NCBI GenBank assembly: GCA_009787035.1
Contig: WRGV01000131.1
Location: 364 to 5,595 of the forward strand
Direction: 5' to 3'
From: Propionibacteriaceae bacterium
GTDB lineage: Bacteria > Actinomycetota > Actinomycetes > Propionibacteriales > Propionibacteriaceae
Length of the DNA: 5,232 bases
Below the pieces are notes generated by a model. That model saw only the letters and a program-made list of their open reading frames with translations. It made no database searches and was not told the DNA's origin. Shown piece after piece: positions 1 to 5,232 of this stretch. The position numbers and the translations under genes were made by a program. The number at the start of each line of letters is the position of its first letter. The first letter of the stretch is position 1.

Positions 1-164
1 ACCGGCGAAACCAGCAGCACCTCGTGGCCGATGGCCCAGGCGGCCACCTGCCACACCACGAGCCAGGCCACGATCGCAACGCCCGTGCGCAGCCACGGCG
101 TGCCAAAGCCCCCCCACCGGGCGCGCGCGGCGTCCGGCGCACCAGATGAGGGGGCCAGGGACAC
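1..164 (-). CDS. ABC transporter permease, TauC/SsuC-like, N-terminal part only (runs off the window)
   Basis: This is the inner-membrane subunit of an ABC importer, and only its first 54 codons are present. I chose the GTG at 162-164 because it overlaps the last base of the upstream binding-protein stop (TAGTG) and has a GGAG at 171-174, six bases upstream. The first ~25 residues are polar and basic and would be cytoplasmic. Residues about 27-45 form a hydrophobic first membrane helix rich in Val, Ala and Trp. It is followed by a short stretch ending in Val-Ser-Pro (52-54), which resembles the 'lPSP' region that follows helix 1 in nitrate/sulfonate/taurine-type permeases. The inner-membrane signature loop that contacts the ATPase lies outside the window. 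The family call rests on this short stretch plus the upstream binding protein. An ATPase gene would be expected further left. The substrate is unknown. Confidence 0.8.
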   Translation of the reverse strand, partial: MSLAPSSGAPDAARARWGGFGTPWLRTGVAIVAWLVVWQVAAWAIGHEVLLVSP

Positions 165-1174
165 TATTCGCTCCAGTAGAAGTCGTTGCCGGGCAGCGAT
201 CCGCCGACCGAGGCCGGATTGGCCGCGTACAGCACCTTGAGATAGCTGTCAACGGCGAGCTTCGCCGACTCGCCCGCCATGTACACCAGGTGGCAGCGCG
301 GGATGGCCGACGCTGCGATCGCGGCACTCGGCACGATGCCCGCCTTCGCGATCAGCGCACCGGCCTGCGTCGGATTCTCCTCGGCGTACTCGATCGAGCT
401 CTTGTACTCGCTCAGGAACGCCGCAAGCTCGGCACGGTGTCCGTCCGCCCAGGTCTTATTGACCACGAGCGCCCCGGTGACCAGCGGCGAATCCGGATCC
501 GCGGTCGCCCACGCCTGCGTCAGGTCGATGACCGGCTTGATCGACGGATCCTTGGCCATGACGGTCGTGACGTACGGCTCGGGCAGGATCGCCACGCCCG
601 AACTGGCCGCCACCAGGCGGCTGGCCACCTCGGATGCCTCGCTCAGGTAGTCGAGCTTGACGCCGGTGACCCCGGCCTGCGACAGCAGATGGTTGGTGAC
701 GTAGTCGGGTGTCGTCCCCTTGCCCGTCGACCAGACTGTCTGTCCGTCCAGGTCGGCCAGCGAGGTGATGGACGACGCCGGCGCCCCCTTGGCGACGACG
801 TACAGCACCCCGAGCGTGTTGACGGCCGCCAGCTGCACCTGGCCGTTGGTCTTGGCGTACAGCACCGCCGCCAGGTTCACCGGCACGGTCGCAATCGGGA
901 CGGAGCCGGTGACCAGCTTCGGCGTGATCGCATCGGCGCTGCCGTACAACGACACATCGAACACCGCCGGGGTGCCCGCGGGCACCTCCTTCTGGGCGTC
1001 CATGAGCTGGGCCAGGCCCATGCCGGTGGGACCGTTCATGCCCGCCACGGCGACGTGCGCCGGGGCCGCAGGCGTGGCCTGGTCAGGCGAGGCATCCGCC
1101 GTCGCACAGCCGGTGGTGGCCAGTCCCAGGCAGATCAGGATCGCGCCGAGCGCGTGTGCCGCGCGGCCCCTCAC
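164..1174 (-). CDS. ABC transporter substrate-binding lipoprotein, NMT1/TauA-like (COG0715 type)
   Basis: Predicted extracytoplasmic solute-binding lipoprotein of an ABC importer, 336 residues. The reading frame stays open far upstream, but that part is an Arg-rich shadow of the hydrogenase gene. The real start is the GTG at 1172-1174, which overlaps the hydrogenase stop as GTGA. It begins a short signal peptide: Arg at 2 and 4, hydrophobic core about 8-20, and a lipidation Cys at 23 in Ala-Thr-Thr-Gly-Cys (Thr at -3 is unusual). The mature protein has a Gly-Pro-Thr-Gly-Met-Gly loop (48-53) and a segment reading Val-Pro-Val-Asn-Leu-Ala-Ala (97-103). It also has Leu-Pro-Glu-Pro (197-200) and a C-terminal Gly-Gly-x-Leu-Pro...Asp-Phe-Tyr-Trp end. 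All fit a periplasmic-binding-protein type II fold of about the usual length. Relatives carry nitrate, taurine, sulfonates or pyrimidine precursors; nothing here identifies the ligand. Co-transcription with a hydrogenase is the main clue to its role. Confidence 0.88.
   Translation of the reverse strand: MRGRAAHALGAILICLGLATTGCATADASPDQATPAAPAHVAVAGMNGPTGMGLAQLMDAQKEVPAGTPAVFDVSLYGSADAITPKLVTGSVPIATVPVNLAAVLYAKTNGQVQLAAVNTLGVLYVVAKGAPASSITSLADLDGQTVWSTGKGTTPDYVTNHLLSQAGVTGVKLDYLSEASEVASRLVAASSGVAILPEPYVTTVMAKDPSIKPVIDLTQAWATADPDSPLVTGALVVNKTWADGHRAELAAFLSEYKSSIEYAEENPTQAGALIAKAGIVPSAAIAASAIPRCHLVYMAGESAKLAVDSYLKVLYAANPASVGGSLPGNDFYWSE
171..174 (-). promoter_or_regulatory. Ribosome binding site of the permease gene
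   Basis: GGAG on the minus strand sits six bases before the GTG at 162-164, inside the last codons of the binding-protein gene. It supports this short, overlapped start, which would be missed if only longer ORFs were considered. Confidence 0.6.
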
Positions 1175-4100
1175 CGGCCGGTCCCCGCGGGACGGAACGG
1201 CGCGTAGCTGGTGTGCAGCAGTTCGTGCGCCCGTGGCGAGTTGGGTTGTCCGTAGTAGTCGTCGTAGAGATGCAGCACGTCTGGGTTCTCCTGTGCCTTC
1301 CGGTAGGTGGATGTGCGGTCGATGTCGACGAGGACCTCTTGGCGACCCTTCAGCTCGTCGACCTCGTGGGGCGCCGGATTGCCGGCCCCCGAGATGCAGC
1401 CGCCCGGGCAGGCCATGACCTCGACCAGGTCGTAGCCGACGTCCTCGCCCGCGATCACGCGCTTGACGAGGTCGTCTGCATTGCCCAGGCCCGAGATGAC
1501 AGCCACGCGCACCGTGGTGCCCCCGGCGGTGACCTGCGTGTGCTTGAAGCCCGCGAACCCGCGGACCTCTTCGAAATCGAGGTGATCGACCAGCGGCTCG
1601 CCGGTCAGCTTCTCGACGGCCATGCGCAGCGCCGCCTCGGCCACACCGCCCGACGCGCCGAACAGCACGCCCGCGCCGGTGACCCGGGAGTACGGCTCGT
1701 CGAACGTGGACGGCTTGACCTGGTGCGCGTCGATCCGCACGGTGTCGATGATCTCCAGGAACTCGTTGGTCGTCAGCACGGCGTCCACGTCGCGGATGCC
1801 GGCCGGGGCGAATTCCGGACGGGCCGCCTCGTACGTCTTGGCCAGGCACGGCACGATCGAGACGACGTACAGGTCGTCCAGGCTGACGCCGTACTTCTGC
1901 GCGAAGTGGCTCTTGACCGTCGCGCCCATCATCTGCTGCGGCGAACGGCAGCTCGACAGGTGCGGGATCAGCGCCGGGTAGCGCTTCTCGACGTGGTTGA
2001 TCCAGGCCGGGCAGCACGACGTGAACTGCGGCATGACCCCGCCCGAGGCGACGCGGTTCAAGAACTCGGTCGCCTCCTCCATGATCGTGAGGTCAGCCGC
2101 GAACGAGAAGTCGAACACCTTGTCGAAGCCGAATTCGCGCATCAGCCCGGCGGCGAAGCCCGCCGCCTGGTCGAACGGGACGTCGAACTTGTGCGCCAAC
2201 ACCGAGCGCGGCGCCGGGGCGATGAAGCCCACGACCAGCTTGGTCGGGTCGTTGATCGCGGCAAACAGGTCGGGGCTGACGCGGCGGTAGTCGAGCGCAC
2301 CGCACGGGCAGGCGGTGACGCACTGGCCGCACGAGACGCAGTCGGTCTCGATCAGCGGGCGTCCGTCCGACGTGCCCACGGCCAGCTGGCCGTCGCGGTA
2401 CTGGTAGGCCAGCACGCCGACGCCCTCGACATCGGCGCACACCGCGATGCAGCGCCCGCAGGTGATGCACTTGTTCGGGTTGCGCAGGATGAACGGGTGG
2501 TCGCGCACGATCGGCTGGAACTTGCGCTGGTGCAGCGGCTCCTGGTAGCACACCTCGGCATGCGTGGCGGCCTGGCGCAGCTCGCAGTCGAAGCGCACCT
2601 TGCAGCCGCAGCGCAGGCAGCGTCCGGCCTCGGCCCGGGCCGTGGCCTCGTCGTAGCCGAGATCGACCTGGTCGAAGTTGGTGACGCGCTCGGCGATCTG
2701 CAGCTCCGGCATGCCGTGGCGGTCCTGCTTCGGGTAGCGCTGGAAGTCGGCGCGCGACAGGTCGGACAGCCGCCCGCGCGAGCAGTTGTACGGCTTGGGC
2801 TGCGGACGGACGTAGCCCTTAGTCACGAACTGGTCGATCGACCGGGCGGCCGCATGTCCGGCGGCCACGGCCTCGATCACGGTCGCCGGACCGGTCACAC
2901 AGTCGCCTCCGGCGAAGATCTTCGTCTCCGAGGTCTCCAGCGTGCCGCCGTTGATGTCGATGTTGCCCCACTTGTCCAGGCGCACCGGCAGGTCGTTGTA
3001 CAGGAACTGCGTGTTGGTCGACTGGCCGATCGCGCCGATGATCGTGTTCGCCGTCAGCGCGAAATCGCTGCCTTCGACGGGGATCGGACGACGCCGTCCC
3101 GAACGGTCGGGCTCGCCGAGCTCCATCTTCATGCACCACAGCTCCAGGCGGCCGTCCTCGCCCCGCGTGATGTGGTCGGGCGCGGTCAGGAAGACCATCT
3201 CGACGCCCTCGGCCATCGCGTCGGCCACCTCGCGAGCCTCGGCCGGCATCTCCTCCTGCGTGCGGCGGTAGACCAGACGCACGTGCGCGCCCTGGCGCAG
3301 CGCGGTGCGGCAGCAGTCGATCGCGGTGTTGCCGCCGCCGACCACGAGCACCTCGGCGCCCATGTCGGGCGCGGCGCCCTTGGCCACGGCCTCCAGGTAG
3401 TTGATGCCCAGCCAGACGCCGTGCGAATCCTGTCCGTCGATCTGCATGGGTGTGGCCCGCCACGAGCCGATGGCCAGGTAGGTGGCGTCGAAGTCGCGCT
3501 GCAGGTCCTCCAGCGTGATGTGCGTGCCCAGCGACTTGCCGCACTGGATCGAGATGCCCATCTGGCGCATCACGTCGATCTCGGCATCCAGCGTCGCCTT
3601 CGGCAGCCGGTACTCCGGGATGCCGTAGCGCATCATGCCGCCCGGGGCCGGCTGGCGCTCGAACACGGTGACGCTGTGGCCGGCGATCGCGCTGTAGTAC
3701 GCGGCCGACAGTCCGGACGGACCGGCGCCCACGATCGCGATGCGCTTGCCGGTGGACGGCGCCAGTTCGGGCAGCCACGGCTCACCCTCGGCCATGTCGA
3801 GGTCGGCGGTGAAGCGCTTGACGTTGTTGATGGCCACCGGCTCGTCCACCAGGTTGCGCCGGCAGGCGTACTCGCACGGATGCGGGCAGACGCGGCCGCA
3901 GGCGCTCGGGAAGGGATTGTTGTCCTTGATGACCCGCAGGGCCGAATCGAAGTTGCCGTCCTTGACCAGGCCCAGGTAGCGCTGGATGTCGATGCCAGCC
4001 GGGCAGGTCTGCTGGCAGGGCGGCAGGCAGTCGGCGTTGTGGTCGGCGAGCAGCTGCTCCAGCCTGATCTGGCGGAACGCGTCGATCTGCGCGTTGTGCG

Positions 4101-4335
4101 TCGTGATCTGCATGCCCTCGCGCACGGGCGTCGCGCACGCCTTGACCGCGCGCTCGTCGTCCCCCACCTGCACCATGCACAGGCCGCAGTTGCCATGCGA
4201 CTTCGACAGACGCACATCGTGGCACAGGGAAGGGATGCTGATGCCCTCCGTCGTCAGTGCCTCCAGAATGGACAGGTTCTCCAGAACCTCCAGTGGGTGC
4301 CCATCGACCGTGACGCCGATGCGATTGTGTGACAT
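1171..4335 (-). CDS. hydA: Multi-domain [FeFe] hydrogenase fused to a GltD-like NAD(P)H/FAD oxidoreductase (group A2-like)
   Basis: Cytoplasmic 1054-residue enzyme expected to couple NAD(P)H and/or ferredoxin oxidation to H2 production, or the reverse. Modules in order: a plant-ferredoxin-like [2Fe-2S] domain (Cys38, 50, 53, 67); a GltD/DPD-type Fe-S domain (Cys103, 107, 111, then 146, 150, 154, 158); an FAD fold (GxGPSG at 203-208, GGDxxxGP at 476-483); an NAD(P)H fold (GGGNTAID at 333-340, Arg357-Arg358 suggesting NADPH); a small Cys motif (573, 576, 578, 584); two [4Fe-4S] ferredoxin motifs (623/626/629/633 and 666/669/672/676); the H-cluster domain (about 700-987); and a small-subunit domain (about 995-1047). 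H-cluster ligands are Cys775, 830, 976 and 980, with proton-shuttle Cys774. Proton-path residues Glu754, Glu757 and Ser794 are kept. The L2 motif has Val828 where Met is usual. The ATG has a good Shine-Dalgarno. The domain order matches the class called glutamate-synthase-linked, but no gltB is adjacent. Direction and electron partner are inference. Confidence 0.95.
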   Translation of the reverse strand: MSHNRIGVTVDGHPLEVLENLSILEALTTEGISIPSLCHDVRLSKSHGNCGLCMVQVGDDERAVKACATPVREGMQITTHNAQIDAFRQIRLEQLLADHNADCLPPCQQTCPAGIDIQRYLGLVKDGNFDSALRVIKDNNPFPSACGRVCPHPCEYACRRNLVDEPVAINNVKRFTADLDMAEGEPWLPELAPSTGKRIAIVGAGPSGLSAAYYSAIAGHSVTVFERQPAPGGMMRYGIPEYRLPKATLDAEIDVMRQMGISIQCGKSLGTHITLEDLQRDFDATYLAIGSWRATPMQIDGQDSHGVWLGINYLEAVAKGAAPDMGAEVLVVGGGNTAIDCCRTALRQGAHVRLVYRRTQEEMPAEAREVADAMAEGVEMVFLTAPDHITRGEDGRLELWCMKMELGEPDRSGRRRPIPVEGSDFALTANTIIGAIGQSTNTQFLYNDLPVRLDKWGNIDINGGTLETSETKIFAGGDCVTGPATVIEAVAAGHAAARSIDQFVTKGYVRPQPKPYNCSRGRLSDLSRADFQRYPKQDRHGMPELQIAERVTNFDQVDLGYDEATARAEAGRCLRCGCKVRFDCELRQAATHAEVCYQEPLHQRKFQPIVRDHPFILRNPNKCITCGRCIAVCADVEGVGVLAYQYRDGQLAVGTSDGRPLIETDCVSCGQCVTACPCGALDYRRVSPDLFAAINDPTKLVVGFIAPAPRSVLAHKFDVPFDQAAGFAAGLMREFGFDKVFDFSFAADLTIMEEATEFLNRVASGGVMPQFTSCCPAWINHVEKRYPALIPHLSSCRSPQQMMGATVKSHFAQKYGVSLDDLYVVSIVPCLAKTYEAARPEFAPAGIRDVDAVLTTNEFLEIIDTVRIDAHQVKPSTFDEPYSRVTGAGVLFGASGGVAEAALRMAVEKLTGEPLVDHLDFEEVRGFAGFKHTQVTAGGTTVRVAVISGLGNADDLVKRVIAGEDVGYDLVEVMACPGGCISGAGNPAPHEVDELKGRQEVLVDIDRTSTYRKAQENPDVLHLYDDYYGQPNSPRAHELLHTSYAPFRPAGTGR

Positions 4336-4340
4336 GGATG

Positions 4341-4348
4341 CCCTTTCC
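4341..4348 (-). promoter_or_regulatory. Ribosome binding site of the hydrogenase gene
   Basis: GGAAAGGG on the minus strand lies five bases before the ATG at 4333-4335. It fixes the start of the hydrogenase, whose first residues already belong to the [2Fe-2S] domain. Confidence 0.75.
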
Positions 4349-4378
4349 GCTTGTCAGCCGAACCCGTCGCCGACGTCC

Positions 4379-4384
4379 AGGATA
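4379..4384 (-). promoter_or_regulatory. Possible -10 element for the hydrogenase-ABC transporter operon
   Basis: TATCCT on the minus strand fits the actinobacterial TANNNT -10 consensus and would give a 5' leader of roughly 35-40 bases containing the Shine-Dalgarno. The best upstream partner, TTCGCG at 4404-4409, has a long 19-base spacer and is a poor -35 match. This is a weak prediction, though the 163-bp gap must hold the promoter if the operon starts here. Confidence 0.35.
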
Positions 4385-4432
4385 CCGGAGCGGCCCTAGC
4401 ACGCGCGAACACGGGGTACGAAACGACGGGCG

Positions 4433-4448
4433 GACAGACGGCCCTGTC
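4433..4448. repeat. Short inverted repeat GACAG-N6-CTGTC
   Basis: Five-base arms at 4433-4437 and 4444-4448 flank a six-base spacer in the divergent intergenic region. The 16-bp span is about right for a dimeric helix-turn-helix regulator site. The arms do not extend inward or outward. Arms this short are expected by chance fairly often. Confidence 0.2.
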
Positions 4449-4460
4449 GCGGCACTATTG

Positions 4461-4472
4461 GCGTCCGGACGC
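4461..4472. promoter_or_regulatory. Perfect 12-bp palindrome in the divergent intergenic region (candidate operator)
   Basis: GCGTCCGGACGC equals its own reverse complement. It lies between the two divergent genes, 14 to 25 bases upstream of the TANNNT element of the epimerase gene, so it overlaps where a -35 box would be. A bound regulator there could control the epimerase and perhaps the hydrogenase operon. Short GC palindromes arise by chance in GC-rich DNA, so this is only a candidate. Confidence 0.3.
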
Positions 4473-4485
4473 GCGCTCGGCACGG

Positions 4486-4491
4486 TAGAGT
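4486..4491 (+). promoter_or_regulatory. -10 element of a probable leaderless promoter for the epimerase gene
   Basis: TAGAGT fits TANNNT and is followed by seven bases and then the ATG at 4499, so transcription would start at or next to the A of the start codon. No Shine-Dalgarno precedes that ATG. Both facts match leaderless transcripts, which are common in actinobacteria. No convincing -35 box is seen. Confidence 0.55.
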
Positions 4492-4498
4492 TTGGCGC

Positions 4499-4936
4499 AT
4501 GGACAACTCAGACCTTTTCACTTGCATCGACCACGTCGCGCTGGCATATCCCAACCGTGAGGACGCGGTCGCGTTCTTCGTCAACACGATGGGCTGGCAC
4601 TGCCTGCACACCGAGGAGAACGATGACCAAGGCGTGGCCGAGGCCATGCTGAGCCCGGTCGCCAACCCGGCCGTGACGGACACGAAGATCCAGATCGTCG
4701 CGCCGATCCGTCCGGACGCAACCGTCGCCAAGTGGCTGGAGAAGAACCGCCCGGGCCTGCATCACTTCGCCTGGCGGGTCACCGACATCGATGCCGTCTC
4801 GGCCGAGCTGCGCAAGCGCGGCGTCGTGCTGCTCTACGACGAGCCTCGCATCGGCACCAGCGGCTCGCGCATCAACTTCATGCACCCGAAGTACGCCAAC
4901 GGCGTGCTCACCGAGCTGGTGGAGCCCAAGAAGTAA
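4499..4936 (+). CDS. mce: Methylmalonyl-CoA epimerase (VOC superfamily)
   Basis: Interconverts (2S)- and (2R)-methylmalonyl-CoA between propionyl-CoA carboxylation/transcarboxylation and the B12-dependent mutase, in the cytoplasm. The 145-residue protein is two βαβββ (VOC) modules, the usual length for this family. Metal-ligand positions known from the Propionibacterium shermanii enzyme appear as His12, Gln65, His89 (in Gly-Leu-His-His) and Glu139. The catalytic base Glu48 is also present. The segments Leu-Leu-Tyr-Asp-Glu-Pro (111-116) and Arg-Ile-Asn-Phe-Met-His-Pro-Lys (124-131) are typical of actinobacterial epimerases. The ATG at 4499 is chosen because the protein aligns from residue 1 with the P. 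shermanii enzyme as I remember it, and because a -10 element sits seven bases upstream. It is divergent from the hydrogenase and convergent with nucS. The Propionibacterium-like sequence is the best taxonomic hint in the window. Confidence 0.93.
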   Translation: MDNSDLFTCIDHVALAYPNREDAVAFFVNTMGWHCLHTEENDDQGVAEAMLSPVANPAVTDTKIQIVAPIRPDATVAKWLEKNRPGLHHFAWRVTDIDAVSAELRKRGVVLLYDEPRIGTSGSRINFMHPKYANGVLTELVEPKK

Positions 4937-4940
4937 TCGC

Positions 4941-5232
4941 CTAGAAGAGGCGGTCCTCGGGGTGGTCGAGGCCGCGCAGCGCGTCGTAATCCACCAGGAC
5001 GCAGTCGATGTGCCGATCGACGGCCAGCGTGCGCGCCTGGGGCTTGATCTGCTGCGCGGCGAAGACCCCCTCGACATGCCCGAGCAGCGGGTCGCGGCGC
5101 ATCAGGTCGAGATAGCGCGTGAGCTGCTCGACGCCGTCGATCTCGCCGCGCCGCTTGACCTCGACGGCGATGTAGCCGCCATCGGCATCGCGCAGCAGCA
5201 GATCGACTGGACCGATCGGTGTCGGATACTCG
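4941..5232 (-). CDS. nucS: Endonuclease NucS (EndoMS), C-terminal part (start lies beyond the window)
   Basis: NucS is the mismatch-specific endonuclease that provides non-canonical mismatch repair in actinobacteria lacking MutS/MutL. It cuts both strands at certain mismatches and works with the β-clamp. Only the last 96 residues are in the window, covering the catalytic domain. They contain a PD-(D/E)xK nuclease core: Asp10 in Gly-Pro-Val-Asp-Leu-Leu, then Glu24-Val-Lys26. Next come [14 protein letters not shown], highly typical of NucS, and Ile-Lys-Pro-Gln-Ala-Arg-Thr-Leu-Ala (62-70). The protein ends in Asp-Arg-Leu-Phe, consistent with the C-terminal clamp-binding tail reported for this family. 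The stop is TAG at 4941-4943. The residue numbers are within this fragment only. The N-terminal DNA-binding and dimerisation domain would lie to the right of the window. Confidence 0.93.
   Translation of the reverse strand, partial: EYPTPIGPVDLLLRDADGGYIAVEVKRRGEIDGVEQLTRYLDLMRRDPLLGHVEGVFAAQQIKPQARTLAVDRHIDCVLVDYDALRGLDHPEDRLF

Noticed and set aside
146..1207. Long plus-strand open frame antisense to the binding-protein gene
   Set aside because: It is low-complexity and Arg-rich, with no ribosome binding site or domain. It is explained by GC bias opposite a real gene.
1175..2017. Upstream in-frame extension of the binding-protein gene to a 617-residue protein
   Set aside because: The extra 281 residues are Arg/Gly-rich out-of-frame translation of the hydrogenase. 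The signal peptide and the GTGA overlap place the true start at 1174.
1156..4332. A 1058-codon open frame on the plus strand, antisense to almost the whole hydrogenase
   Set aside because: It shares the codon register of the hydrogenase, so it closes only where the sense gene uses TCA, CTA or TTA, codons that a GC-rich gene avoids. Its product is Arg/His/Val-rich with no recognisable domain, and its stop coincides with the TCA serine codon 2 of the hydrogenase.
4323..4336. TGTGTGACA-like sequence resembling half of a CRP/FNR-type site
   Set aside because: It lies at the start of the hydrogenase coding region and has no matching second half at the right spacing.
4508..5077. Minus-strand open frame across mce and nucS
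   Set aside because: It overlaps two well-recognised genes in the wrong frame and encodes an Arg/Ala-rich product without motifs.
1..5232. CRISPR arrays, tRNA or rRNA genes, insertion sequences, attachment sites
   Set aside because: No repeat-spacer pattern, cloverleaf-like sequence, transposase or terminal inverted repeats were seen. The window is almost fully covered by five genes.

Overview
This window looks like a fermentative, high-GC actinobacterium, most likely in or near the Propionibacteriaceae. Four things point that way: strong GC bias at third codon positions, GTG starts, an apparently leaderless gene, and a methylmalonyl-CoA epimerase that closely resembles, from memory, the Propionibacterium shermanii enzyme. 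The epimerase lies tail-to-tail with nucS, the mismatch endonuclease typical of actinobacteria. The taxonomic call is inference from gene content; no database search was run.

Layout. Three genes on the minus strand, reading leftward from 4335, form a tightly overlapped operon. (1) A 1054-residue [FeFe] hydrogenase (1171-4335) joins five modules in one chain: an N-terminal [2Fe-2S] domain, a GltD/NfnB-like Fe-S + FAD + NAD(P)H module, a two-[4Fe-4S] ferredoxin domain, the H-cluster domain, and the hydrogenase small-subunit domain. This is the architecture known as the glutamate-synthase-linked (group A2) type. (2) A lipoprotein substrate-binding protein of the NMT1/TauA-like ABC class (164-1174) starts inside the hydrogenase stop codon (GTGA). 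(3) The N-terminus of the matching ABC permease (1-164, cut by the window edge) starts on the last base of the binding-protein stop (TAGTG). A 163-bp divergent intergenic region (4336-4498) separates the operon from the methylmalonyl-CoA epimerase on the plus strand (4499-4936). Only 4 bp beyond it is the C-terminal part of nucS on the minus strand (4941-5232, cut by the window edge).

How the genes may work together. The epimerase belongs to the methylmalonyl-CoA (Wood-Werkman) route of propionate metabolism. The hydrogenase should exchange electrons between NAD(P)H and/or ferredoxin and protons/H2, which would give such a fermenter a redox valve. The most unusual feature is that this multi-domain hydrogenase is apparently translationally coupled to a small-molecule importer of unknown substrate. 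No hydrogenase maturation genes (hydE, hydF, hydG) and no glutamate synthase large subunit are visible in the window, so they must lie elsewhere if present.
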